Shown piece by piece: positions 1 through 11,216 of a stretch of DNA of 64,000 bases; position 1 is the stretch's first letter, and every line of letters starts with the position of its first letter. This stretch comes from Puccinellia tenuiflora (taxonomy: Eukaryota > Streptophyta > Magnoliopsida > Poales > Poaceae), in contig QRDG01000525.1 of the NCBI GenBank assembly GCA_012064385.1, forward strand, positions 394,222-458,221, in the 5' to 3' direction. The translations under genes and the position numbers were made by a program. The notes below the pieces were generated by a model. That model did not search any database and was not told where the DNA came from. It was given only the letters and a program-made list of their open reading frames with translations.

Positions 1-25
1 CTTATATTATGATACAGAGGGAGTA
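1..25. mobile_element. Right end of a Stowaway-type MITE (cut by window edge)
   Basis: The first 25 bases end in a cagagggagta motif preceded by cttatattatg. This matches the usual 3' terminus of grass Stowaway MITEs (…GGACGGAGGGAG-TA). Only the terminus is inside the window, so the other inverted repeat cannot be checked. Confidence 0.65.
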
Positions 26-603
26 TTTGTTAGTTCTAGTAAGACTTTGTTGTTATAGCTCCAAAAACTTTCAACTAACTAGCATGTTTAAATCTAGAGA
101 ACAATTGAGTGTGTTTTGAAATTCACAGCAATACCAACAAGTTTGTCGTTCTGTATTTTTCATAACACACGGCTGTTATTCAATGCATTGGTTCAGAAGA
201 TGGAAACATCCCACTTCTGGTGGTCCACATCATTTCTCATACGACTCTGGAATCACACTCGGTACTTGTCTGGACTGTTTCCAGCAACAAACAATAAAAT
301 CTACCCGAAACAAAATTTGTTGTAGTCAACAGCTGCACCTGAGGAACTTCATATGCAGGACTAGGACCATGGGTTTTAAAATTTAGCCCATTTGTGCCAT
401 GTACTTAGATTGTCCACTGTTGAAATACCTTAAGCATACTTTAATTGCAGTTGTGGAGTTGGTAAACCATTTGTCTTATATGGCTAGTGAAGTAGTTTTC
501 TCAATAAATTAGTCAATGTGTGTTAAATCGATTGATGAGTTGCAGTTTATTGATGAAAAATTATTCATAACCAGTCTTTGTTCCTGCACTTCTTTTGTTA
601 CAG
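26..603 (+). other. Upstream intronic or degenerate part of the MUN-domain gene
   Basis: No confident exon is seen here. The stretch from 451 resembles the exon that starts at 604 (see the duplication entry) but carries a stop in the expected frame. If the gene is intact, its earlier exons lie left of the window. Confidence 0.4.
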
Positions 604-694
604 CTGTGGGATTGTTGGACTATTTGTCTTATATGGGTAGCGATGGAGTTACCTCGAAAAATTCGCCATGTGATGAATCGATTGATGAGTTATT
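451..694 (+). repeat. Imperfect tandem duplication of an exon start (period about 153 bp)
   Basis: Bases from 451 (after a ttgcag) and from 604 (after a gttacag) align over about 90 bp. Both share tttgtcttatatgg and the 15-mer atcgattgatgagtt (527-541 and 676-690). Each copy follows a plausible splice acceptor, but only the second continues into the conserved DUF810 reading frame. Confidence 0.6.
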
Positions 695-3216
695 TACAAT
701 ATTCGATGATGTGCGAAGGACTGCCGTGAATACGACCGACACAATCGTGAACTTCATTGGTGAGCTACTTAGTCTGCGCTCTTCACGATTTGCACTCTTA
801 TTTGCTAGAATATACTTTATGCAAGTGTATTTAAGAACAGATTGTAGTTGATAGTTTGTAGTCATGACATTTCATTGGACAGGTAGCCTGTTTGAAACTT
901 TGTGCTATTTTGTATATCTTTAGCTCTTTAAAAAATCCTGGGAAGATATACAACAGCTTACCAAGTTAGTGGTGGACTTACAACAATGATATGCAGAGCT
1001 TTTTCGTATTCATGAAAAAAGTAATCTACCATAACATACACATGACTGTTTACTGCTAGAGTTGCCATCGGATTGCTGTAAAGCAACCACTAACTTGGTA
1101 AGGTGTTGTGCTCCTTTGGCTGCATGAGGGGAAATATATGGATATGACTGAAATCCATATGGCGTATATAGTGTATACTGCCATAATTTATAGCAATAGG
1201 ATGAGTTTTCTTTCTTGAGCTGCTTTCTATCAGAGTAGATTGTATATCTCTCCATTCTAGGGGACTCACTGCATGTTTCCTCCCTGTAACATGTATATAA
1301 ATTCCCTCCACTGAGCCATGATAATACAACTAGCTCATTGCACGTCTAACTGAGCTGCTATGCAGTTATTCGCAAAAAAAAAAAGAGCTGCTATGCAGTT
1401 AGACAACTAGATCACCATGGTAAGGCACATGATAGGTCATGGTGATGTACTATTGCTACAATCACGGAATTTTTCCGTGTTCTCTAATGAGCAAAACCAA
1501 AACAAAAATTACTTCAAATGTACCAAGGAAAAATAATCTGCGCTCTTTTGTTTTTGCATTAACCTGGTATTTTTGGAAGAAACATATCTCGATATAGATC
1601 ACTTAAGTTGCCAGGATAATGCTTTGCAGGAACAAGGGCTGTATTCTGGGATATGAGGGACTCGCTTCTTTTCTCCTTGTACCGTACTAGCGTTGAAAGT
1701 GCACGCATGGAGATTTTTATCCCTACAATTGAACAAGTAGTGAATCAACACTTTGGAAACCTAGTTTCCTACATGTTCAGTTGGTAACTGTGTCCTCCTT
1801 TTAGCTTTATTAACTGATGAACTCGACATATGCTGTAGGTTCTTGATCAGGTATGTGATCTAATTGTCGACGTGTTAAGAGATGGAGTTGTGCTGAGGGT
1901 TTTTCAAGCGTGCATGGTATATATCTATCTTCCTATGCTGTCATGGGGAAGTTTTTTCAATACTTAATTTGAAGAAAATGATGGTTAAATTTCAAACGTT
2001 CACTTTAATTAGGAAGGATTTATTTGGGTTCTACTGGATGGAGGTCCATCCCGCGCATTTTTGGAAACAGATGTGGACTTAATGAAAGCTGATCTAGCTA
2101 TGCTCAAGGTGAACAAATAAGACTAAACAAATGTGTGTTGTACTTACCATGGTTAGAAAGAAGCAAGAATTTTGCAGGACATCTAGCATATCATTTCAAC
2201 AAGTTGATACCTTGGTGAAAATGGACACATGATTTATTTCTCATAACTGTTCAATATTTTCTCCTAGGATCTCTTTCTAGCAGAAGGCCAAGGTTTGTCA
2301 GCAGATGTAATTGAGGAGGAGGCTAAACTAGCTCAGCAGATTTTAGACCTCTATGTGTTAAAGGTCTGGTGCTCTTTTTTACTTCAGTCTTATAAAAGAA
2401 AAATGCTTCGGTAACTTACTAAAGGAATGTTATGCATGCTGTTTTTCAGGCTGATGCAATAATTGATTTGCTGATGAAAGCAAGTGAACATATGTCGCAG
2501 CATTTTGAACCCGCAACTGCTCAAAGAAGACATGCACATGATGTCTATACACTTCTTCGAATTTTGTGCCATAAAAAGGATAATAGTGCCTCCACATTTT
2601 TGAAGATCCAATATCATCTTCCAAGGTCTTCAGGTGAGACAAACTTAGTGATCCGTTAGTTTTGATGGGTCTCAGCAATAATAAAATATATACTATTATC
2701 TTTTGTAGAAAACGTCCAGTTTCAACCCTGAAATATTGCCGAAGTTCACACTCCAACCTTGAACTATGAAACCGATTATTTTTAGCCTTGAACTACAGGT
2801 TAAAAACAACTTGTTTCAGAGTTTAAGGTTGAGAAGTGAAACTTCTGCAATAATTCAGGGTTGAAAAGTGGAATAGTTGTAATTTGTTCCCTGAACTTCT
2901 GCTTCAGTTCATTAATATCAAACACATGCAGAGGCGCACTGGTCTTATCTTAGATACTCACAGCTGATATGTGTTTCTAGTGGTGTGCCCTTCACCTCTA
3001 GTGTTATACGTAAATGAAGAATTACATTTATTTCAGTTCCTTTGGGTTTGGATTATGTAATGACTCCGCAATTTCTCCATTGTTGCAGATTATGACGATG
3101 TTCCTGTGAAGGATGCATCATCTAAAGTACCTATATTTGCAGACATGCTGAATAGGGGTGCTTCATTCAATTGGTCGGATATGAAGAAGAAACTGCAAGA
3201 TGCTAGTTGGCAGTAA
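604..3216 (+). CDS. DUF810/MUN-domain (unc-13-like) protein, 3' exons only
   Basis: This is the C-terminal part of a plant DUF810 protein. The family includes MUN-domain proteins such as PATROL1, thought to help vesicle tethering and membrane-protein delivery. Exons read from the sequence are 604-760, 1630-1736, 1839-1916, 2013-2108, 2268-2363, 2450-2633 and 3089-3216, all with GT/AG borders and matching phase. Recognisable stretches are FDDVRRTAVNTTD, GTRAVFWDMRDSLLFSLYR, the VCDLIVDVLRD segment, WVLLDGGPSRAF, QQILDLYVLKAD and the C-terminus ending KKKLQDASWQ. The last exon seems to lack several residues that relatives carry between the NWS motif and MKKKL (from memory). The start lies outside the window or is lost. 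The open frame across seven exons argues for a recent or functional gene, but the region just upstream looks degenerate, so a 5'-truncated copy is possible. Confidence 0.8.
2716..2872. mobile_element. Short foldback MITE in an intron of the MUN gene
   Basis: The two halves are imperfect inverted copies. The left arm carries ttcaaccctgaaatattgc and ccaaccttgaactatgaaac. The right arm read in reverse has ttcaaccctgaattattgc and tcaaccttaaactctgaaac. It lies entirely inside the intron between the exons ending at 2633 and starting at 3089. Confidence 0.65.
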
Positions 3217-5465
3217 GAGGTGTCTTTGTTAGAAAATCCGGCTGGGTTTGCACATGTCCTTGGCATATCTACGAAATAGGTATGTAATAAGAAAATCTGA
3301 AATTGCATAGCACATGGATACACACAAATAGATGTTATCCCTTTGTTATCTGCAGTCAAGGTGAACCCAGTGTTCCTCCTTTTACTTTTTAATATCCTTC
3401 ACATGCTGCAATCGAATGAGCCTTTTCTTTTCTTGCCGAATTGTACAGTAAAAAGCTGTGAACTTAATTTTCTGAATAAGCATGGATCTAAAAATAATAA
3501 TATTTACATTTGCTGTACTAACTACAAATTAGAGATTCAGAGCATTGAATTACTTAGGTTCGTTCTTCTGGAGTCACTGTGCACAAGTTTGTCGACAGTA
3601 AACATTTTTTCCTGCATAATGTCTGATAAATATTATGGTCTTCTAGCTTACTATTCCTGGAGGTATTACAAGGAATGAAGCACTCCACATGATACACCAT
3701 CCTTCCTAATGATTATATTCTTATTTTCGTGTTTATATTTACACTGTTAAGTTATTATTTAAGTTTTTAATGTCAGTGCACTTGTCAAATTCAGAACATG
3801 GCATGCCAGGATGATTATCAGAGGTTTGGTCTTGAGAAGAACAAATAGGGTGTTAATTATTTTTTTCCATTAGAAGGCTCGCAACTTTGCAGATTGCTCT
3901 ATTTGGATAGTTTTGATGAGAAGATGCAAATTAGTATATGCTCATGCAGCTGGAAACGAAGGCAGCATATGCTATAAAGCAATTTTCTATGCATAATGGA
4001 TTAATGGCGGCCCAAGCGTTATAATGCTACTACCTCATTTGATGCCACCTGACATTAAGAAACAGATGAGGAAGAAGCAAATAGGCTTTAATTGGTGATT
4101 TGCAAAGAAGACAAACTGAACTTTTACCTGAGATCATCATGATCCAGCTAAAAGAGATGAAAATTTGCACTGGCAATGAAGAGAAGGATTATAGGTAAAT
4201 TACTTTCACTAAGTACGTCATGTGATGTGACAAAAAAGAAGATGACCCGCTATCTTTTATGTATTGCAGGCTGTCCATTCTGAAAGTATATTCCTCTTTT
4301 CTGTCTTGCAGGATCTTCGTCCTAAAAATATATGTTACGCCCTGGTCTTTCTCAGTGCACAATGTCCATGTGGAAAGCCTAGCAGCCACCTGTGGGAACA
4401 TAATTCTGCCACCCCAGGGCAATTAAATCTTTGCTGCAGATCAATATATGTGGAGATCTGTAGTATCACAGATGCTAATACATTCTCGGAAGGACTACCA
4501 GGTAAACCACCCGTGAGCATTTCTGATATTCCCTTCATAGAACTTGAATTTTCAGTTTTTCACTCACAAGCTGTCACATTATGGTGTGCCTCTTCCAGCA
4601 CTTAACAAGAAGCGACAGCGGGGCCGTGGTGGTGCAAAGATGCTGAAAAAGAAAGGGGTAGGGGTAGGGGCATGCCGGCCAGAGAGCACCTGCGCGCCCC
4701 GGACCTTAGCTGCGTTGGCATGACTGAACTGCCGCAAAGCATGGTCACGACAGACCCGCAGAACGCCGTCGCCAGAGCAACCAGCCCAAGGCCATTGCCC
4801 CACGGCCACCAGCAGAGCGCGCCGCACAAAACCTCGCCAACCACCTCCAGCGGCGCGATGGCAGCTCGGGCCCTCTCAGGCCCAGATCTGGCATGCACGG
4901 CTGAGCTCTAGGCGCCCGCCGTGTTGAGGACGTCGCCGCTCGCTCAGGCCGTGGCGCTGCATCACGGCCGCCAACTCGCCGAAGAAACCCGGGGCTGCCG
5001 CCCTGACGCTCCAGCTCCGTCGCCAGCAACACACAGTCCAAGGCGTCGCGTCGCTCCAGCCGGAGACCCCTGCGCGCGAGGGAGGAGGGCCCGCCGCTGT
5101 TGGGTACCCCCTAGGCTTTTTGCCCAGCGGAGCTACGCCTGACGGCGACGAGGAGGCGGAGGAGTAGGGAGGTGGGCGCGAGAGGTTCACCCGTGTCGCC
5201 CCTCATAACAACTTTTTCAATGTACTTATTTGCAATATATTTCACATGAAAATTTCATTGCCTTTCCTGATCCTAAACTAGCCAATGACACCCTACAAGC
5301 CAACGTGCGCGCGTCCTCCGGTTCCTACGTGTGCCACGCGTCCTACGTCTGAAAGAAAAGACACAGCATCATCTGATGGGTCCACCATATACTTATCGTC
5401 TTCTCGCCGGTGCCTCTCCTCCATACGTTTCCTCCTGTTTAGTCTCCTCTCTCTGAAACCTCTCC
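3217..5465. other. Intergenic, no gene recognised
   Basis: From 3217 to about 4600 this is AT-rich and is probably the 3' UTR and downstream DNA of the MUN gene. From 4600 to 5200 it becomes GC-rich with overlapping open frames on both strands, none of which I recognise. A 5.2-5.47 kb stretch is C/T-rich. Confidence 0.4.
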
Positions 5466-5519
5466 TCACAGAACATTACGGAGCTCCGCCCAGCCACCAG
5501 CGCGCGCCGTCGGCGCCGT

Positions 5520-5935
5520 CTCACAGGCGCGTTGCCGCCTTTCCTCCATCGCCCAACGCCTCCTCTTGCTGCCTCCCCGTCGCAGTGATGGCGTTGTGGC
5601 AGACGTAGTCCAGCTCCAGGACGCTGCGAGTCCTACTGTCGACGGTGGCGATCTCGGCGTGGACGGGGTGCCCGCTGCCGACGGAGCGGACGGCGTGGCC
5701 GAGGTCGGACAACCCGGCGGTCGGCGTAGCACACCCACGCCCGGATGCGCCGCCGCAACCGGGACTCGTCGTAATCGTCAGGTCGTCGATGCCAGTGGTC
5801 GTCCTCCTCCTCGTCGCCGTCCCCGAGGACGACGGCCACACCCTCTGTCGCGTCGTCCGCCCTGCCCCGCAGCTCCCGGACCCGTATCTCTTCGCCCAGA
5901 GCCGCTCCCACGCGAAGGAGATTCTGCTTCAAGCA
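5520..5935 (-). pseudogene. Possible F-box/LRR-type gene fragment, frame-broken
   Basis: On the - strand one frame reads a RLRRRIRAWVCYADRR segment and a second frame continues with SVLELDYVCHNAI. Together these look like the region after the F-box in grass F-box/LRR/FBD proteins (an IRAAVRR…V segment followed by LxLxxV). The two parts are in different frames and no F-box proper is seen. The DNA is very GC-rich, which makes long chance frames common, so the identification is weak. Confidence 0.25.
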
Positions 5936-6019
5936 GTTGAAGACGTGCAGGTGCTACGAGATCCACCGACGCAGTAAAATGAGCGCCGTCCCGCGACGCG
6001 CGCTGACACAAGCATTGGT

Positions 6020-6660
6020 TATGCTACGAAACAGGCCGCTTCATGCTGTCAGCGGTGGGCATAGTTGCTGTCAGTGGTGGGCGGAGGTGCGGCCGTCGGT
6101 GGGCGCCATTGCTGTCAAGGAAGGGCGTTAGTGCTACCATAGGTGGTGGACGGTGCTACCACGGAAGCTCGTCGGTGCTACCATCGGTGGTAGGCAGAGT
6201 TGTCATTGGTGGCGATGGGGCTGCCGTAGGTGGGCGACATTGCTTCCATCGATGGGTGGTGATGCTGCAAGGAGGGGCAACGGTGCGCGGTGAGGGGCGG
6301 CGGTGCTACTAGCGGGGCCGTTGTGCTGCCATAGATGGGAGGCGGTGCTACCGTCGGCGGGAGGCGGTGCTACAAAGAGGGGGAATCAGTGCTGCACGAA
6401 AGAGAGTCTCTCGCCGGACTTCTTTGTGCGACTGGGAGACGTGCGGTGGTGCAGCCATGGCGCGCGTCTGCAGGATGCTACTAGCGTAAATAGGTGATGC
6501 TACTATGGGCGGTCGTGGGTGCTGCCAACGGGAGACCGGAGATGCAGCAAGGATTCCGGTGGTGCTCGTGGTGCTGCCAGCCATCATTGGCGCGGCGGTG
6601 CTGCCGGCGGTGACCGGCGAGGTATCTCGCCGGAGCTTCGAGCGAGGAGGCGGTGGTGTG
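6020..6660. repeat. Degenerate GC-rich short tandem repeats
   Basis: A unit near ggtgctaccatcggtggtggg recurs with variation about every 20-40 bases (for example at 6132, 6155, 6174, 6343 and 6366). Later units shift to ggtgctgccagc and ggtgctgccggcg. No coding signal persists across it. Confidence 0.55.
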
Positions 6661-7311
6661 CAACGGTGAAGCTGTGATGACGTATTCTCCGGTGACGGCG
6701 TGTTCTCCGGCAACGTAGAGCGGAGCGACGGGGGACAGGAAAGGATCTGCGTGGCAGCGGCCATGGCCAGAAATTCTTCTGTTTTTTTTTTCTGTGGGGA
6801 AACCAGAGGATGCACGCGAGTCTGTCCATGACTAATAGAAGGGACACGTGTCGCTGTCTCCACCCGGGGGATCGGAGGAAATTATCCCCCGGGGGACGCT
6901 TAGCAGGCCCCTTCTCATATTCATAGGTTTTGAAAAAAAACCTGTACATCAAACAGGACCTAATACTAAACATCCTACGAGCCTTTTATTGCTATTCCTT
7001 AGACATGGCTTGCATTGGGTCATGCTTCAGCACGAAAAGAGTGAAACTAATGCCAGGTTCGTTAAATACCAGCTCCTGCCAACAAAGACATCACAATACG
7101 AGCTAGCCTAGACTCCTAGAATGCTGCACGATTTGATCCTAGGGCCAATGTTTTTTTTTGTAGGGATTAGTGGGGATAATCACCGTAGGGAGTCAATTTC
7201 ATCAAACCCCTATGTATCCCTAATCTCAATCCAAAGTAGTGAGGAGGGGCGTATTATGTCTCGAGGAACATGCCCTAGCGTTAGACCCACTAGGCCACTA
7301 CCGCTAGTAGC
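6661..7311. other. Intergenic downstream of the HSF gene
   Basis: It includes a short perfect hairpin with arms cccgggggat (6863-6872) and atcccccggg (6884-6893). Both the interval 6700-6860 and the T-run near 7150 look repeat-derived. No gene is supported. Confidence 0.4.
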
Positions 7312-8236
7312 CTACCAACCAAGGCCTTGAGGTTTCGGCACCGACGGGTGCTTCCTGTCACGCGAATCCCCGTCAGGCCTTGCGGCCGCTGCGGCCCGCA
7401 CGGACAGCGAGAGCACGTTCAGATCCGACGGCTCCGTCCTCCTAGACTTGGCCTCGTCCTCGCCGTCTTCGCCGTTCTCCTCGTCCCCGTCTTCGTCGTC
7501 CCCGTCCTCGCGCGACCTCTTGCTCCCGATCGCGGCGCCGAACAGCATCGGCTTCCCGCCGTCGTCCTCTTCCCCGCCGTGGTCGTACCGCGAGACGAGG
7601 TGGCGCACGCCGTCGCAGACCCGGAGCGCGCGCGCGAGCTCCCGCGCCAGCCTCGCGTTCTCGCGCCGCAGCCGCGCGTTCTCCTCTTCCAGCTCGGCCA
7701 TCGCGCCGCTCGCCGTCGACCCGGGCGGCAGCGGCGGCGGCGGCGACGAGGACACCGCGGGATCCCCGCCGGAGCTGGTCGTCGGCGTGGGCGAGATCGG
7801 TATCGCCGTCGGTATCGTCGCCGACGCCGGCAACCCGGCGCCGACGCCGACGCCCTTCCGCCTCTGTATCGCCCCCAGCAGGCGCTTCTCCCCTCTCCTG
7901 AAGCAATCGTTGGCGAACTCCCACCTATCGATCCCGACCTTCTTGAATCCCTGCACAAGCAAACGACGCGGCACGATTCGTAATCTGGATCTACAGAGCC
8001 GGCCAACAGGAGAGGGGGTAGAGAGACGCACGTACGTAGGTGTTGAGCTGGCGGACGAAGGACGCGAAGTTGCTGTGCTTGAAGTTCCTGGGGAGGAGGT
8101 CGCGCTCGAACTCGGCGCGCCGCCACACCACGAACGCCGTGCCGGACTCGTTCCAGGAGATGGTGTCGTCCGTTGCGGGGTCGTCCACCATCGCGTACGT
8201 CTTGATGAGGAACGGCGGCGCCGGCGGGGACGCCAT
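7312..8236 (-). CDS. Class B heat-stress transcription factor (HsfB2-like), two exons
   Basis: A nuclear DNA-binding protein of 279 aa. Exon 1 is 8236-8036 and exon 2 is 7950-7312. The single intron has GT…AG borders and sits at the position conserved in plant Hsfs, inside the DNA-binding domain after VRQLNTY. Domain order: DNA-binding domain (about residues 7-100; PPFLIKTYAMV, ISWNESGTAFVVW, NFKHSNFASFVRQLNTY, GFKKVGIDRWEFANDCFRRG), a proline/serine linker, an HR-A/B coiled coil (ELEEENARLRRENARLAREL), then KPMLFGAAIGSKR and an acidic D/E-rich tail. Class B follows from the lack of the HR-A insertion and the LFGV-type motif. Class B Hsfs mostly repress transcription or act as co-regulators. 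The LFGV tetrapeptide reads LFGA here, and the usual WRPAEF reads WRRAEF, so this may be a diverged paralogue. The subgroup is my best guess. Confidence 0.88.
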
Positions 8237-8390
8237 TAAGCTGCAGCTGGTTGGTTAGGAGTGGTGGATGTGCTGGTGCTCTCGCCAGAGGAGATTTGGA
8301 GGATGCGGTTCAGAAGGAAGGAATGACCTAGAAATGGGGATTTTGTGAGGGGTGATAGGTTGAGGATTGGGGCGAGAAGCATCCAGCTGG

Positions 8391-8413
8391 TTCTGGAAGG
8401 TTCCGAGACTTTC
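8391..8413 (-). promoter_or_regulatory. Heat-shock element upstream of the HSF gene
   Basis: The + strand reads TTCtgGAAggTTCcgagacTTC. This is three perfect alternating 5-bp units at 8391, 8396 and 8401, then a degenerate unit (AGA at 8406) and a further TTC at 8411. It lies about 155-177 bp upstream of the start codon at 8236, the expected place for self- or cross-regulation by Hsfs. No clear TATA box was seen between it and the ATG. Confidence 0.7.
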
Positions 8414-10604
8414 TGTCGGCCTTCTAGAGCGGTGGAGACGGGCTGAGCTGTAGCTTTGGAGAAGACGGGCTGAGATGCAGCCTTGCAACAGCCCAATTGT
8501 TTCATGGAAAAACTAATCAGTGAAGGGTCCTTAATTTGGCTTAAACAAGGACCGGATAACTTGCATCATTTCTCAAAAAAAAAAGAAAGATAACTTGCAT
8601 CAGCGCAGACGAGCGGAGGAGATCAGGAGAAGCAGGGGAGGACGAAGAAAGTGGACAGGAAAAAAGAGGGCACAGTTGTGAAAATTGTTTTTGGCTATGA
8701 GCTCCAGTAATTTCTTCATTTTAAAATATTTTAAAATCATATTTCTAGTTAAAAAAATTGAAAACAGTGCAAATTATTTCTATTATGAGCTACACGAAAA
8801 TGATATATCCTACAAGCATGAAATTCGAAATTGCAAATTATTTGTATTATGACCTACACGAAAATGACCAAATCTGATACACTTGAAGATTTGAAAAATA
8901 TGCATACTTAGATCTATATTTTTGTTAATTTTATGTAGCTCGGAATACAATGTATAAGAAATTGATATTTTGCATGTTTGTGGCAGACACCATTGGCTAC
9001 ACCGCTACATCCTGATTATTTTTTCATTTTCTTAAAACTTGTTAATATGATTTTTTTTAAATAACGGGATCCTTGGAACTCGAGAGCTGGAAATCTCCAC
9101 TCGTACAATTGGAGTTAACACGACTAAGGCCGCTTCAACATCGTTGGCATCCATAGAGGTGCTGAAGTGGGTGATGACATAGAGGTAGGAGATGTCACCG
9201 CTGTCAAGACATTGGATTTTGGGACGGTTGCTTCGAGCAATAGTGTGTGCGTCAGGGAGGTGGCCGCAAATCTTGACGAAGTGGCAGTCCTATGAGGTGG
9301 GGTTGAAGCTCCACATGGTGTGGGTGACTACTTGGTTCTGTCGGGGTGGTGGGGTTGAGGCTCCACTCAAACTTGTGATCTTCAAACTAGCCATTAGACG
9401 AGTATACCTTGCATGCCCCCCTCTTGCCCCTCACAGTTCATATCTCAGATTTCCTTAAGTTCTCTGCATGGAGGCCACGCTAGACATATACTAGTGATTT
9501 ATTCCAAGAATATTCAACTTTAAAAGGCATCATGTTTCTTCTGAAAAAACTAGACTCAACATAAGTTATACTGTTGTATCTATTTCGGTTTCATGTTTAA
9601 GCCGATCAATGATATGTTTTTCGTAGAGTGTGAGTCTAGCTGAGCACGTGCTATCAAGGTTCACTTTCGTTCTAAGAGATCTAACCCAGTACAATTTTTT
9701 CTATGACTCAAAAGTAAGAAAACTGAAGCACCTACATGCTTTCCGACCCGTAGTACGTGCTTCTTGAGTCATCTTCATGAACACTCACATGTGCGCTTAT
9801 GTATCGTCTTCACTCCACACCTGGAGGGGTCATCTCCTCATCTTCGCGTCTTCATACTTCAAGCTAAGTCTTTGCGCTTCTTCATCTCATGAAGGGTCTT
9901 CATCTTTGGCGCCACTACTCCATCTTTATATTCTCAAACTCACCTTATCTTCAGCTAGTGTGCTTCTTCTTCTCTTGAGACTTCTTTGCCTTAGGTTCAC
10001 AATCTTCACGTTTTTGCTTGTATTGAGGTCTCATATGAATTCTCATCTTGGCGACTATGTTTCTTTTACATATCTTGGAGTTGGGTCAACTCTTAAGGTG
10101 TTTACACCAATCACCGTATGGATTGCACCTGTGTATACTAGCGCACATGCTAGTCCTTCTTAACCTTGATTTTCATCTATCCAAAAATCACTTAGAGTGA
10201 GGTTACTCGATGTACTTTTAGGTAAGCACGCCTCAACTTTCGTTTTAAAATGGACAACACATGAAAGACTTTTTTCAGGATAAAATGAATTTTTAATTAG
10301 TTTTTATAGGGAAAATTCACTTTGACACATGGAAACATATGCTCTTGCCACCGAAAAAATATTTTAAAATGTCAAAAAAAATCGCGTGTGAATCTCGACA
10401 TTCTATGTGCGCACTTTGCACAAATATACATAGTAGGTATACATATTCATGGGGAAAAATGGATTTTTTAAACTAAACATTACAATTTTCAACTTTTATG
10501 AAACCGAGCACCAGTGTGCTTGGGTGCCACAAATTCGTTCTCATGTTCCATGGAAAGTTGGTATGTTGGGAAGTCGAAAGGAGGCCGGCGTTTGTGAGCC
10601 CAGG
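8414..10604. other. Long intergenic stretch, mostly AT-rich, no gene recognised
   Basis: From 8500 to 9060 it is AT-rich. The interval 9060-9470 has mixed composition and no recognisable product. The interval 9720-10160 is rich in cttcttc/tcttcat words and has an open frame on +, but I recognise no domain. It may be an old retroelement interior. Confidence 0.35.
8769..8870 (+). repeat. Pair of 63-bp-spaced direct repeats
   Basis: About 36 bases beginning caaattattt are repeated at 8771 and 8834, sharing tattatga and ctacacgaaaatga with two or three differences. Confidence 0.6.
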
Positions 10605-10945
10605 CGCACTAGCTCCCGGTGCTTTTCAAAAAAAATTAAAAAATCAAAAACTTTGCAAAAAAAAATGCGGAAAAAATCATGCGCGTACCTGACCATGGTT
10701 CGCATCGCCGTGAAAAATTTCGCACCGAAATGTCATCGTATGCGACCTGGGAGAAAATGCCAAATTTCTGACCGGAATTTTGAATTTCTTGTCAGAATTT
10801 TGTCATTTTTCCCCAAGGCGCATACGATGATATTTTGGTGCGAAATTTTTCACGATAGTACGAACCATGGTCAGGTACGTGCATGATTTTTTTCGCATTT
10901 TTTTGTAAAGTTTTCATAATTTTTTTTTGCTCCCGAAAAAACGGG
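10605..10945. mobile_element. Long-arm foldback MITE
   Basis: The left half (about 10610-10757) and right half (about 10803-10945) are inverted copies. Matching landmarks are gtacctgaccatggttcg with cgaaccatggtcaggtac, and gtgaaaaatttcgcac with gtgcgaaatttttcac. The spacer contains paired ttctgac/gtcagaa words. No coding capacity is seen. The ends are gctcccgg-like, but no target duplication could be fixed. Confidence 0.75.
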
Positions 10946-11045
10946 ACCGTTATGAATTTCCGAGTCGAAAGGGAATATCATGTTAACAGAAATAGTACTC
11001 CAGCAACTTTTACACGACTCCAGAACTCAAAAGCATAAGTTGGCT

Positions 11046-11096
11046 ACGTCTTTTCTTCTTCTTCTTCTTCTTCTTCTTCGTCTTCTTCTTCTTCGC
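11046..11096. repeat. CTT/TTC microsatellite
   Basis: An almost uninterrupted run of ttc triplets with single interruptions (cgtc, cgcg) lies just downstream of the SIS pseudogene on its - strand. Confidence 0.9.
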
Positions 11097-11216
11097 GAGA
11101 ACTTTATTGTTACTCAGTATCCAACCTAGTACTGCACATGATATACTTTGCTAAGAGCAGGAGGCATTTGACAAATGATAATAACAATACAATTGCGCAC
11201 AGGCTTAAACATCGGA

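Noticed and set aside
4579..5190. Several overlapping ORFs of about 100 codons
   Set aside because: GC-rich region open in several frames on both strands. No recognisable protein in any.
7327..8239. Long + strand ORFs opposite the HSF gene
   Set aside because: Shadow frames of the GC-rich HSF coding strand. They have arginine- or serine-rich content and no domain.
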